Positions 15,183 to 22,880 are shown, counted from the stretch's first letter. The stretch is 64,000 nucleotides of DNA from Blautia massiliensis (ex Durand et al. 2017) (GCF_001487165.1 NZ_LN913006.1:2529220-2593219); one strand, 5' to 3'. Notes: generated by a model from the letters alone, not told the origin. A program made the numbers and translations.

Positions 15183-15566
15183 ATGAGATTATCAAACGGA
15201 TTTGTTATTGACAAAGAGAAAACATTTGGAGAATTAAAATTTACAGCGGTGCGTGATGTGTTCTTGCAGAATGAGGACGGGACACCGAGTACCCAGCTTA
15301 AAAAGCGTATCTATGATTTGAAGTGCAGTCTGCATGGTGGAATTATCCCCGTGTCTGTACCGCCAGAAGTACCGCTAAGGGAATTTCCGTACAATGCAGT
15401 TGTGGAGCTTGTCAATCCCGTAGCCGATACGGTATCAAGAAAGACGTTTGGTGGTGCAGATGTGGACTGGTATGTAAAGGCAGAGGATATTGTACTGAAG
15501 AATAAAGGCAATCAGAACACAGGCACTTCACAAAACCATGCACCGCAGGGACAACCGAAAAAATAG
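15183..15566 (+). CDS. DUF961 (YdcP) protein, Tn916 Orf22-like
   Basis: Second DUF961 protein (127 residues), ATG after AAGGAGTGAAGCATTT. It keeps F-G-E-L-K-F-T near the start, the V-V-E-L-V-N-P strand and the W-Y-V-K-A-E-D-I-V-L ending, then adds a low-complexity Asn/Gln/Pro tail of ~20 residues. It is expected to work with the preceding paralogue in processing or replication of the transferring ICE DNA. In related elements tcpA follows directly; here a cargo cassette (15,567-16,510) separates them. Confidence 0.85.
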   Translation: MRLSNGFVIDKEKTFGELKFTAVRDVFLQNEDGTPSTQLKKRIYDLKCSLHGGIIPVSVPPEVPLREFPYNAVVELVNPVADTVSRKTFGGADVDWYVKAEDIVLKNKGNQNTGTSQNHAPQGQPKK

Positions 15567-15586
15567 ACTTGCTGAATAGATTTTCG

Positions 15587-15615
15587 TTGTAGAGGATATA
15601 CGGAACTGTTATAAT
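15587..15615 (+). promoter_or_regulatory. Promoter of the MBL cassette
   Basis: TTGTAG (15587-15592) and TATAAT (15610-15615) with 17-nt spacing. The same -35, -10 and spacing recur before the GNAT cassette at 20999-21027, and ~10 nt downstream both have GGGTATGAA. The cargo gene therefore has its own promoter. Confidence 0.7.
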
Positions 15616-15667
15616 ATGGGTATGAAGAAAGCGACAAATTAAAATTTTTAGGGAGTGAGAATAGTAT

Positions 15668-16432
15668 ATGGACAGTTGGTTTACCGTCGAACAAATAGAC
15701 CAAGATACATTCGTCATCAGCGAATACAGACACTGGGAAGAAACACATTGTTATCTATTGTGTGGGACAAAAAGAGCCATTCTGATTGATACAGGTTTAG
15801 GTGTTTCCAACATCAGAGAGGTTATTGATGGATTGACGAAACTGCCCGTTACAGTAATCACTACTCATGTTCATTGGGATCATATCGGTGGACATAAATA
15901 TTTTCGGTCTATTGCAGTTCATGAAGCAGAAAAAGAATGGCTATCGGTCAAATTCCCTATACCTTTGCAAGTGGTAAAAAACAATATTATGTGCAATCCA
16001 TGTGATTTCCCCTCGGATTTTAATGTAGAGAAATATCAGATTTTTCAAGGGGTTCCGCAAATGATTTTACATGATGAAGATTGTATTGACTTAGGGAACA
16101 GAAAGTTGGTAGTTATTCACACGCCCGGTCATTCTCCCGGACATTGTTGTTTCTATGAAGCGGATAGAAAATATCTGTATTCCGGCGATTTGATATATAG
16201 CGGTTGCCTTGATGCTTTTTATCCATCAACAAACCCACAAGAATTTTGGAAGTCTGTTAGAAAAATTCAATCTTTAAAGATAAGTCGAATTTTGCCAGGA
16301 CATCATCATTTATCTATTCCAGTTACTATAATTGACAAGATAGAGACAGCTTTTCACAACTTGTCAAATGAAGGGAAATTAAAACAAGGGAATGGTATTT
16401 TCAGCTATGAGGGGTTTCAAATCCATATCTGA
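15668..16432 (+). CDS. MBL-fold metallo-hydrolase (cargo)
   Basis: A 254-residue metallo-beta-lactamase-fold enzyme. The zinc motif H67-V-H69-W-D71-H72 lies in THVHWDHIGGH. The further ligands are the His in HTPGHSPGH, the Asp in YSGDLIY and the His run in LPGHHH. This is the glyoxalase-II/hydrolase-like branch, so the substrate may be a thioester, lactone or similar; it is not a beta-lactamase call. No signal peptide. The gene splits the usual DUF961-tcpA order and has its own promoter and terminator, indicating inserted cargo. Its base composition is more AT-rich than the flanking transfer genes. Confidence 0.88.
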   Translation: MDSWFTVEQIDQDTFVISEYRHWEETHCYLLCGTKRAILIDTGLGVSNIREVIDGLTKLPVTVITTHVHWDHIGGHKYFRSIAVHEAEKEWLSVKFPIPLQVVKNNIMCNPCDFPSDFNVEKYQIFQGVPQMILHDEDCIDLGNRKLVVIHTPGHSPGHCCFYEADRKYLYSGDLIYSGCLDAFYPSTNPQEFWKSVRKIQSLKISRILPGHHHLSIPVTIIDKIETAFHNLSNEGKLKQGNGIFSYEGFQIHI

Positions 16433-16471
16433 AATGCAATCTTAGTTTTACAATTTTATATCCCTACACAC

Positions 16472-16504
16472 AAAGCAGTTAGTCTTAGGATTGACTGCTT
16501 TTTT
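16472..16504 (+). terminator. Cassette terminator, copy 1 (after MBL)
   Basis: An AGCAGTTAGTC / GATTGACTGCT stem with a T6 tail. The hairpin is essentially identical to 20885-20917 and 21579-21611. With copy 3 the similarity extends ~25 bp upstream (TATCCCTACACACAAAG). Confidence 0.85.
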
Positions 16505-16530
16505 CATACCCAGAAAGGAGTGATTGATTT

Positions 16531-17922
16531 ATGCGTATGATTTGGAACAAAGGACACCGTATCAGAGCCAGCGACAAGCACCTTGTCTACCACTTTTCCA
16601 TAGGAACGCTTCTGTTTATATTCGTGACGGTTCTCCTGTTACTGAATATGAAACAGCTCATGTGTACCGATTGGGAGCATTTCAGCTTGTTAGAGAACGG
16701 CTTGACGCTTTCCCCTTACAACTTCATAACCATAGGGATAGCGACTGGTGTTTGTGCATTGGTCGCTTTTGGGTATTACCGCTTCTGTTACGACGGTTTC
16801 AAGAAGCTCCTGCACCGTCAAAAGCTGGCAAGAATGATACTGGAAAATAAGTGGTATGAAGCCGATACCGTACAAGACAGCGGTTTTTTTACTGACCTGC
16901 AAAGCAGATCAAGGGAAAAAATCGTCTGGTTTCCGAAGATTTATTATCAAATGGAAAAGGGACTGCTTCATATCCGCTGTGAAATCACGCTGGGAAAATA
17001 TCAAGACCAGCTTTTACGGTTAGAGGATAAGTTGGAAAGTGGTTTATATTGTGAGCTGACCGACAAGACTTTGCATGACGGCTATATCGAATATACCCTG
17101 CTTTATGATATGATAGCAAACCGCATTACCATTGATGAAGTACGGGCAGAAAACGGCTGTTTAAAGCTGATGAAAAATCTTGTCTGGGAATATGACGCAC
17201 TCCCTCACGCTCTGATTGCTGGTGGGACTGGTGGCGGTAAAACTTATTTTCTGCTGACGCTCATTGAAGCCTTACTCCATACCAACGCTGTCCTTTATAT
17301 CTTAGACCCGAAGAATAGCGACCTTGCGGACTTAGGAACGGTCATGCCAAACGTCTACCATACCAAAGAAGAAATGATAGATTGCGTCAATGCCTTTTAT
17401 GAGGGCATGGTACAGCGAAGCGAGGAAATGAAACGACACCCGAACTATAAGACGGGTGAAAACTACGCCTATCTGGGACTGCCACCCTGCTTTCTTATCT
17501 TTGATGAATATGTGGCGTTTTTTGAAATGCTGGGGACGAAAGAAAGCGTGAGTTTACTTAGCCAGTTAAAGAAAATCGTTATGTTAGGGCGACAAGCAGG
17601 TTATTTCCTTATTGTTGCCTGCCAGCGTCCAGACGCAAAGTATTTCTCGGACGGTATCAGAGATAACTTCAATTTCCGTGTGGGATTGGGGCGTATCAGC
17701 GAATTAGGTTACGGTATGCTGTTCGGTTCAGATGTGAAAAAGCAGTTTTTCCAGAAGCGTATCAAGGGGCGTGGCTACTGTGATGTGGGGACAAGTGTTA
17801 TAAGTGAGTTTTACACGCCTTTAGTCCCAAAAGGACATGATTTTTTACAAACTATCGGCAGGCTTGCACAAGAAAGACAAGCTATGCCAGAACAACAAGG
17901 AAAGGAAGATGTGATTGAATAA
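16531..17922 (+). CDS. tcpA: FtsK/SpoIIIE-type coupling protein TcpA (Tn916 Orf21-like)
   Basis: A 463-residue membrane ATPase that docks the relaxase-DNA complex to the conjugation channel and pumps DNA. Two N-terminal membrane helices lie at ~24-41 and ~66-84. The ATPase has Walker A GGTGGGKT at 231-238 and Walker B (CFLIFDEYVAFF), and the AKYFSDGIRDNFNFRVGLGR segment is typical of FtsK/TcpA motors. GAAAGGAG precedes the start. The end overlaps the start of the next small gene by 8 nt. Length and motifs look complete. Confidence 0.9.
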   Translation: MRMIWNKGHRIRASDKHLVYHFSIGTLLFIFVTVLLLLNMKQLMCTDWEHFSLLENGLTLSPYNFITIGIATGVCALVAFGYYRFCYDGFKKLLHRQKLARMILENKWYEADTVQDSGFFTDLQSRSREKIVWFPKIYYQMEKGLLHIRCEITLGKYQDQLLRLEDKLESGLYCELTDKTLHDGYIEYTLLYDMIANRITIDEVRAENGCLKLMKNLVWEYDALPHALIAGGTGGGKTYFLLTLIEALLHTNAVLYILDPKNSDLADLGTVMPNVYHTKEEMIDCVNAFYEGMVQRSEEMKRHPNYKTGENYAYLGLPPCFLIFDEYVAFFEMLGTKESVSLLSQLKKIVMLGRQAGYFLIVACQRPDAKYFSDGIRDNFNFRVGLGRISELGYGMLFGSDVKKQFFQKRIKGRGYCDVGTSVISEFYTPLVPKGHDFLQTIGRLAQERQAMPEQQGKEDVIE

Positions 17923-18406
17923 GGACACATTAAATATTTATCACACACCCACAGAGAAAAATTACCTCTGTTTGTGCTTGAATACAGATATTTTTACAGC
18001 GGATTGCAGGAAATATATGTTAGATTGTTTCTTAAATTATTCTGTCAATCCAAATTTACGATTTCATTCAAGGATAGATAAAATCATTGATGATGTTATT
18101 CGTGAAAAAATCAACATTCCTCATAAGTTTAGAATGAGGTTGGAAAGCAGACATTGCATTGAAAGCAGGATAATTTATTTTCGATTTCGAGTTTTAGATA
18201 AGTCTTGTCTGCAATGTAATGTATTTCTTAGAGGACTGTCTGATGAAATGAAAGAAGCACTTTCAGATGAAAGAATAGATTTTGCGGTTCTCTATGAGGG
18301 CATACAAGGTTCACAGCAGGACACAGACACGGACGACAAGGACGGGTTTTGCGGTTCTCAACCGCAAGTTCCGTTCTTGGCGGACGGGACTTGTCCCGTC
18401 CGCTGA
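17915..18406 (+). CDS. Hypothetical protein between TcpA and oriT
   Basis: A 163-residue product starting at TTG 17915 with AAAGGAAG upstream; it overlaps tcpA by 8 nt. I recognise no domain. It is rich in charged residues, has seven to eight Cys over its length and no membrane segment. The last ~25 residues (DTDTDDKDGFCGSQPQ...) are encoded by the first two hairpins of the oriT region, so the C-terminus is probably dictated by DNA structure rather than protein function. More AT-rich than tcpA over its first 400 bp, which may mean it was acquired separately. Confidence 0.55.
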   Translation: MNKDTLNIYHTPTEKNYLCLCLNTDIFTADCRKYMLDCFLNYSVNPNLRFHSRIDKIIDDVIREKINIPHKFRMRLESRHCIESRIIYFRFRVLDKSCLQCNVFLRGLSDEMKEALSDERIDFAVLYEGIQGSQQDTDTDDKDGFCGSQPQVPFLADGTCPVR

Positions 18407-18450
18407 TTAAACCCCTCGGTATCTAACAGAGGGGTACGTTTGCAAATAGA
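18349..18450 (+). other. oriT: oriT region with three consecutive hairpins
   Basis: Three perfect inverted repeats stand in a row: TTGCGGTT/AACCGCAA (18349-18367), GCGGACGGGAC/GTCCCGTCCGC (18380-18403) and ACCCCTC/GAGGGGT (18411-18435, loop GGTATCTAACA). The third, with its GTATCTAACA loop and the following GTACGTTTGCAAATAG, resembles the Tn916 oriT that lies between orf21 and orf20, exactly this location. The MobT gene follows at 18556. The nick position cannot be set from sequence alone. Confidence 0.75.
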
Positions 18451-18555
18451 CAATAGACAAAAAACATAGGAAACATAAGGCTTCTGGCATGATTTTCTAG
18501 CAAAAATCGGCTGTGAAGTCGCCTTAAAAAACTTCACACTTGACAGATTGGGGGT

Positions 18556-19752
18556 ATGGTTCTGAATGAAGAACAATGGATAAAAGAATTACGGGAGAAA
18601 CGGATTGCTTACGGTATCTCACAAGGAAAGCTGGCGGTGGCTTCTGGTATCACAAGGGAATATCTCAACAAGATAGAAAGTAGAAAAATGAAGCCGTCAA
18701 AGGAACTTCTTAATACTCTGCATAAGGAACTGGAAAGGTTCAATCCAGAAGCACCGCTTACCATGCTGTTTGATTATGTGAAAATTCGTTTTCCCACATT
18801 GGATATACAGCACATCATCAAAGATATATTAAAACTGAATATCAATTATATGCTCCATGAAGATTACGGGCGTTACAGCTATACGGAGCATTACTCTTTA
18901 GGGGACATCTTTATTTATACTTCGGCTGACGAAGAAAAAGGTGTCCTTTTAGAGTTAAAGGGGCGTGGTTGCAGGCAGTTTGAAAGTTACCTGCTGGCAC
19001 AGCAAAGAAGCTGGTATGACTTCCTCATGGACGCACTCATAGACGGGGGCGTGATGAAACGTATCGACCTTGCTATCAACGACCATACGGGCATTTTAGA
19101 TATTCCAGAGCTTGCGGAAAAATGCAGGAAACGGGAATATATCGGAAAGTCCAGAAGCTATAAGTTTTATCAGTCGGGCGAGCTTATCAAGCACAGAGAG
19201 GACGACAGAGAATATATGGGACGTACCCTTTATCTTGGTTCGCTGAAATCAGATGTGTATTTTTGTATCTATGAAAAGGACTATGAGCAGTACGTCAAGT
19301 TAGGGACACCGCTTGAAGAAGCCGACATTATCAACCGTTTTGAGATACGGCTTAGAAATGAACGTGCCTATTATGCAGTACGAGATTTGCTGACCTATTA
19401 TGACGCAGAGCAGACCGCCTTTTCTATCATCAACCAGTATGTGCGGTTTGTTGATGAAGAACCAGACAAGCGAAAAAATGACTGGAAACTCAATGACCGC
19501 TGGGCTTGGTTTATCGGCGATAACAGACAGAGTTTGAAGCTGACGACAAAGCCAGAGCCTTATACCTTAGACCGTACATTGCGTTGGGTACAAAGGCAGG
19601 TAGCACCAACCTTGAAAATGCTGAAAAAGATTGATAAGGGAAACGGTACAGACTACATGGAAACAATCGAACAGCAGGCAAAACTCACAGAAAAGCATGA
19701 AATGATAATCAAACAGCAGACGACCCCTGCAAAAGATTTGGTGGAAAGTTAG
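18556..19752 (+). CDS. mobT: MobT-type relaxase (Rep_trans family, Tn916 Orf20-like)
   Basis: A 398-residue rolling-circle-type relaxase that nicks oriT and probably also starts ICE replication. Residues ~5-60 are an XRE helix-turn-helix (LREKRIAYGISQGKLAVASG, ITREYLNKIE), the hallmark of MobT. The Rep_trans catalytic body follows, with KRIDLAINDH, YIGKSRSYKFYQSG, GRTLYLGSLKSDVYFCIYEKDYE and IINRFEIRLRNERA. GGGGG precedes ATG 18556. It lies directly after oriT and upstream of the small membrane genes, as in Tn916. Confidence 0.9.
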   Translation: MVLNEEQWIKELREKRIAYGISQGKLAVASGITREYLNKIESRKMKPSKELLNTLHKELERFNPEAPLTMLFDYVKIRFPTLDIQHIIKDILKLNINYMLHEDYGRYSYTEHYSLGDIFIYTSADEEKGVLLELKGRGCRQFESYLLAQQRSWYDFLMDALIDGGVMKRIDLAINDHTGILDIPELAEKCRKREYIGKSRSYKFYQSGELIKHREDDREYMGRTLYLGSLKSDVYFCIYEKDYEQYVKLGTPLEEADIINRFEIRLRNERAYYAVRDLLTYYDAEQTAFSIINQYVRFVDEEPDKRKNDWKLNDRWAWFIGDNRQSLKLTTKPEPYTLDRTLRWVQRQVAPTLKMLKKIDKGNGTDYMETIEQQAKLTEKHEMIIKQQTTPAKDLVES

Positions 19753-19764
19753 GAGTGATAAAAA

Positions 19765-19899
19765 ATGTGGGTATTATTAAAAGACTTCCTGCTGGTATCT
19801 ATGGGAATGGGTATCGGCGTAGTCTTGATGTGTATTTTGAATGTCGGTAAAGAAGCTGACTATGAAATGAAACAATTAAAAGAAAGCGAGGACAATTAA
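19765..19899 (+). CDS. DUF3789 small membrane protein
   Basis: A 44-codon gene starting at ATG 19765 (AGGAGTGATAAAA upstream), ending TAA 19897-19899 and adjoining the next ATG. The product (MWVLLKDFLLVSMGMGIGVV, then LMCILNVGKEADYEMKQLKE) has one N-terminal membrane helix and a charged tail, the DUF3789 pattern found in Tn916-like transfer modules between mobT and tcpD. Presumably a minor component of the transfer machinery; no activity is known. Confidence 0.8.
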   Translation: MWVLLKDFLLVSMGMGIGVVLMCILNVGKEADYEMKQLKESEDN

Positions 19900-20121
19900 A
19901 TGAATTTCGGACAAAATTTGTATCAATGGTTTTTATCAAATGCACAGAGCTTGGTGCTTATGTCGATCGTGGTTATCGGTATCTACTTAGGTTTCAAGCG
20001 TGAGTTTTCCAAACTTATCGGCTTCTTGGTAGTTGCCTTAATTGCTGTCGGCTTGGTATTCAATGCTGGCGGTGTGAAAGATGTACTGTTAGAGCTGTTC
20101 AATAAGATTATCGGTGCATAA
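19900..20121 (+). CDS. tcpD: TcpD-family membrane protein (Tn916 Orf19-like)
   Basis: 73 residues with two membrane helices (SLVLMSIVVIGIYLG and LIGFLVVALIAVGLVF) separated by FKREFSK, and an amphipathic end VKDVLLELFNKIIGA. TcpD-type proteins are small inner-membrane parts of the Gram-positive conjugation apparatus. The 3' end is notable: a diverged copy of its last 13 codons occurs at 20953-20991 beyond the VanZ cassette. Confidence 0.82.
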   Translation: MNFGQNLYQWFLSNAQSLVLMSIVVIGIYLGFKREFSKLIGFLVVALIAVGLVFNAGGVKDVLLELFNKIIGA

Positions 20122-20264
20122 AATATTGAAATTATCTTTAATTGCAGAGCAAAAAATGATATGATAACATAAAATCTTTCATAAAAACAAAATACATTCT
20201 TTCGTGCTTTTTAAGATTTTTACTGTATCATTTTATTTAAAATTACTGTGAAAGGACGATTACT

Positions 20265-20861
20265 ATGTTATCTACAATTTATGCTTTGCTATGTATTATA
20301 GTTCCTTGTTCCTTATACCAGCTTATCATTTGCAAGCGTCAAAACAAAAAACAAGAAAACAAAGCAATTCATTTTGTATGGGTATATATTTTTCTGTTAT
20401 ATATCTACTTGACGTTCTCTGTTGCAGGTATAGGTAGTATTTGGGATATTGGACATTATGATACGATTATAAGATTAGAGGAAATCAATTTATTACCGTT
20501 TCAGTCTGAGGGGATAATGACTTATGTTTTAAATATTATAATGTTTTTACCTCTGGGCTTTTTAATTCCTTTAATTTGGAAACGATACAGAAATCCTCTG
20601 AAAATTTTTATGATAGGCTTCGGTTTTTCATTATCCATTGAACTTTGCCAGTTATTCAATCGGAGAAATACAGATATTGATGATTTAATGATGAATACGC
20701 TAGGGGCAGTTATTGGATATTTTATTTGGAAATTGACAAAAAGGTTATTTAAAAATATTAACCATAAATCTATTTCTCTTTCTAAACTAGAACCTATTGT
20801 ATATTTAACTCTTGCAGTTTTAGGAGAATTTCTATTATTCAACTGGAGAATTTTTCTCTAG
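20265..20861 (+). CDS. VanZ-family membrane protein (cargo)
   Basis: 198 residues with five likely membrane helices. The VanZ family core is visible: I-I-x-L-E-E-I-N-L-L-P-F, N-I-I-M-F-L-P-L-G-F-L-I-P, and S-x-S-I-E-L-C-Q-L-F-N-x-R-x-x-D-I-D-D-L-M-M-N-T-L-G-A. VanZ proteins can raise tolerance to teicoplanin or other lipoglycopeptides, but many family members have no known phenotype. The gene has its own upstream region (a possible -35 TTGCAG and -10 TAACAT near 20.15 kb), an AT-rich composition and a cassette-type terminator. It is inserted directly after tcpD. Confidence 0.85.
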   Translation: MLSTIYALLCIIVPCSLYQLIICKRQNKKQENKAIHFVWVYIFLLYIYLTFSVAGIGSIWDIGHYDTIIRLEEINLLPFQSEGIMTYVLNIIMFLPLGFLIPLIWKRYRNPLKIFMIGFGFSLSIELCQLFNRRNTDIDDLMMNTLGAVIGYFIWKLTKRLFKNINHKSISLSKLEPIVYLTLAVLGEFLLFNWRIFL

Positions 20862-20884
20862 TGCTAACAAAAATATTTACACAA

Positions 20885-20917
20885 AAAGCAGTTAGTCTTA
20901 GGATTGACTGCTTTTTT
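20885..20917 (+). terminator. Cassette terminator, copy 2 (after VanZ)
   Basis: Same hairpin as at 16472-16504, followed by CTTACCTAAATTTCAGATTGG and then GGAGTGATGAAATG. The GGAGTGATGA ribosome-site sequence also follows copy 3, so downstream context was copied with the terminator. Confidence 0.85.
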
Positions 20918-20952
20918 CTTACCTAAATTTCAGATTGGAGTGATGAAATGAT

Positions 20953-20991
20953 ATACTCTTAGAACTTTTCAACAAGATTATCGAAGCATAA
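20953..20991 (+). pseudogene. Diverged remnant of the tcpD 3' end
   Basis: These 39 bases read ILLELFNKIIEA-stop and match the last 13 codons of tcpD (VLLELFNKIIGA-stop, 20083-20121) with about seven base differences. No start codon in frame belongs to it. It sits between the VanZ terminator and the GNAT promoter. Confidence 0.8.
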
Positions 20992-20998
20992 AATTTTG

Positions 20999-21027
20999 TT
21001 GTAGTGCTTATATGTGAATGGTATAAT
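20999..21027 (+). promoter_or_regulatory. Promoter of the GNAT cassette
   Basis: TTGTAG, 17 nt, TATAAT, identical in elements and spacing to the MBL cassette promoter at 15587-15615. GGGGTATGAAAAAAG follows, similar to GGGTATGAAGAAAG there. Confidence 0.7.
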
Positions 21028-21067
21028 CGGGGTATGAAAAAAGATAAAATAGATTAGGAGTCAAGTT

Positions 21068-21541
21068 ATGGATTATATCATAAGGGAAATTAAAAAAGCA
21101 GAATATGATTTACTCAATGACTTTTTGTATGAAGCAATTTATATTCCAGACGGTGTTGAGCCACCACCTAAATCAATAATTAACTGTCCAGAATTACAAG
21201 AATATGTTTTTGAATTTGGAAAGCGAAAAGATGATAGGGCTTTAGTTGCGGAAGTTCAAGGAAATGTCGTAGGTGCTATTTGGGTACGAATAATGAACGA
21301 TTACGGACACATTGACAATGATACACCGTCCCTTGCTATGTCTGTTTTTCAAAAGTATAGAGGACAAGGGATTGGAACTTCATTATTGCAACAGTTATTG
21401 TTGGTGGAAAAATCTTTTGGTTATTCAAAAATTTCCTTATCTGTTCAGAAAAATAATTATGCAGTAAAAATGTATAAGAAAGCAGGTTTTCTTGTTGTTG
21501 ATGAAAACAGCGAAGAATATATTATGACTATAAATCTATAA
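21068..21541 (+). CDS. GNAT-family N-acetyltransferase (cargo)
   Basis: 157 residues with the GNAT fold. The acetyl-CoA loop is clear: S-V-F-Q-K-Y-R-G-Q-G-I-G-T-S-L-L (Q/R-x-x-G-x-G/A), preceded by VVGAIWVRIMNDYGHI and followed by ISLSVQKNNYAVKMYKKAGF, the C-terminal N-x-x-A-x-x-x-Y motif. The substrate is unknown; resistance by drug acetylation is possible but not indicated. AGGAG lies 10 nt before ATG 21068. The gene is AT-rich and framed by its own promoter and terminator like the VanZ and MBL cargo. Confidence 0.88.
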   Translation: MDYIIREIKKAEYDLLNDFLYEAIYIPDGVEPPPKSIINCPELQEYVFEFGKRKDDRALVAEVQGNVVGAIWVRIMNDYGHIDNDTPSLAMSVFQKYRGQGIGTSLLQQLLLVEKSFGYSKISLSVQKNNYAVKMYKKAGFLVVDENSEEYIMTINL

Positions 21542-21578
21542 CAAACAATCTAGTTTACAATTTCATATCCCTACACAC

Positions 21579-21611
21579 AAAGCAGTTAGTCTTAGGATTG
21601 ACTGCTTTTTT
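21579..21611 (+). terminator. Cassette terminator, copy 3 (after GNAT)
   Basis: Same hairpin as the other two copies. The ~25 bp before it (ACAATTTCATATCCCTACAC) match the corresponding stretch before copy 1 almost exactly. Confidence 0.85.
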
Positions 21612-21640
21612 CTTACCTAAAATCAGATTGGAGTGATGAC

Positions 21641-21937
21641 ATGAACGATATTTTTAAGGATATGCAGGCAAAAGTCGGCTGTGAATACATTTCCGACCTG
21701 CCCTCTTACAAACGTAAGGTGTGGCAGGAAATGAAACGACTGAACCCTGCCAACTATGAAGAAAGACAGTTAGAAGATTTTTCAAAGTATGTGTTTGGTA
21801 TGTCGTACCAGACCTTAAAAGATGTGATGAAACAACAGAAAGGACGTGAGGAACAATGCAGGAAACAAGGGTGCTGGTGGAAACGAAAGGAACAACTGGC
21901 GAAGAAACAATATCATACTGGTTCGACCTGCCGATAG
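21641..21937 (+). CDS. Hypothetical ICE protein upstream of ardA
   Basis: A 98-residue soluble protein starting at ATG 21641 behind GGAGTGATGAC. The first ~65 residues (MNDIFKDMQAKVGCEYISDL, then RKVWQEMKRLNPANYEERQLEDFSKYVFG) look folded and helical. The last ~30 residues, rich in Lys, Trp and Cys, are translated out of frame with the overlapping ardA gene, so the conserved part probably ends near GREEQ. I recognise no family. The position in the transfer operon suggests an accessory role. Confidence 0.55.
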   Translation: MNDIFKDMQAKVGCEYISDLPSYKRKVWQEMKRLNPANYEERQLEDFSKYVFGMSYQTLKDVMKQQKGREEQCRKQGCWWKRKEQLAKKQYHTGSTCR

Positions 21938-22359
21938 ATGTTGCCGAGTTTGAAGAAAAGTTAGGTATCGGTGCAGAAAGTGGGGATTACCGTATTATCG
22001 AAAAGGTGTTGCCTTATGCTGATGAAGTCCACGAACATACAAGAGTGTATCAGCTCAACGAATTAGATTTTATGTACCGCCAGCTTTCAAGCGATATGCA
22101 GGAAGAATATGTATCACTTCTTACGGTGTTTGAGAATTTAGAAGCACTTTATATTTGCAGGAACGTGATTACGGTTTATCTCGACTGCAAAAGCATGATT
22201 GATGTTGCAAGGCAAAAGCTGATGAACGACCCGACGTTCAAACATTTATCCGAGGACTGTCAAGAATACTATTTTGACTTTGAAGCCTACGCTTCTCACT
22301 TGCAGGAACACGGAAAATTTTTAGTAACAGAACACGGTATCTTTGAACTGCCAGAGTAG
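21856..22359 (+). CDS. ArdA-family antirestriction protein, first copy
   Basis: 167 residues, strongly acidic, with the ArdA layout: a strand-rich first domain (VETKGTTGEETISYWFDLPIDVAEFEEKLG, here read as ISYWFDLPID and EFEEKLG), the Y-Q-L-N-E-L-D segment, and the closing Y-F-D-F-E-A-Y-A-S-H-L and H-G-I-F-E-L-P. ArdA dimers mimic bent DNA and block type I restriction enzymes during entry into a new host. This copy is more divergent than the next. GTGAGGAAC precedes ATG 21856, which lies inside the 3' end of the previous gene. Confidence 0.75.
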   Translation: MQETRVLVETKGTTGEETISYWFDLPIDVAEFEEKLGIGAESGDYRIIEKVLPYADEVHEHTRVYQLNELDFMYRQLSSDMQEEYVSLLTVFENLEALYICRNVITVYLDCKSMIDVARQKLMNDPTFKHLSEDCQEYYFDFEAYASHLQEHGKFLVTEHGIFELPE

Positions 22360-22376
22360 GAAATGAGGTGGTGCTT

Positions 22377-22880
22377 ATGATTGATGATATGGCGGTTTAC
22401 ATTACTAATCTTGGCAAATACAATGAGGGCTATTTAGTCGGCGCTTGGTTCACGTTTCCCATTGACGAGGAAGATGTAAAAGAAAAAATCGGCTTGAATG
22501 AACAGTATGAGGAATACGCAATCCATGATACCGACAACTTCCCCATTGCGATTGGCGAGTATGTTTCCATTGAAGAACTGAACTCTATGTATGAAATGAT
22601 AGAGGAACTTCCCGATTATATCATAGAGTGTCTGGACGAATTTATCAGCCACTATGGGACGCTGGAAGAAGTCGTGGAACACAAGGACGATATTTATTAT
22701 TATCCCGACTGTGAAACCATGACAGACGTTGCCTACTACTACATAGACGAATTGCAGGCACTTGGCGACATTCCACCCCACTTACAGAACTACATTGACT
22801 ATGAAGCCTACGGGCGAGATTTGGATATGGGTGGTTGCTTTATTGAAACAAGCCGAGGTATGTGCGAGATACCATACTAA
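22377..22880 (+). CDS. ardA: ArdA antirestriction protein (Tn916 Orf18-like)
   Basis: The start at ATG 22377 (GAGGTGG upstream) gives the canonical ArdA opening D-D-M-x-V-Y-I-x-N-L-G-K-Y-N-E-G-Y-L-V-G-A-W-F. The E-x-Y-E-E-Y-A-I-H-D, Y-P-D-C-E-T-M and the ending I-D-Y-E-A-Y-G-R-D are all present. At 167 residues it matches Tn916 ArdA in length. Its dense acidic surface imitates ~40 bp of B-DNA and inhibits type I R-M complexes. It follows a divergent paralogue by 17 nt. Confidence 0.92.
   Translation: MIDDMAVYITNLGKYNEGYLVGAWFTFPIDEEDVKEKIGLNEQYEEYAIHDTDNFPIAIGEYVSIEELNSMYEMIEELPDYIIECLDEFISHYGTLEEVVEHKDDIYYYPDCETMTDVAYYYIDELQALGDIPPHLQNYIDYEAYGRDLDMGGCFIETSRGMCEIPY

Noticed and set aside
15668-16432. 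Beta-lactam resistance from the MBL-fold gene
   Set aside because: The protein lacks a signal peptide and resembles glyoxalase-II-type hydrolases rather than class B beta-lactamases; no resistance claim is supported.
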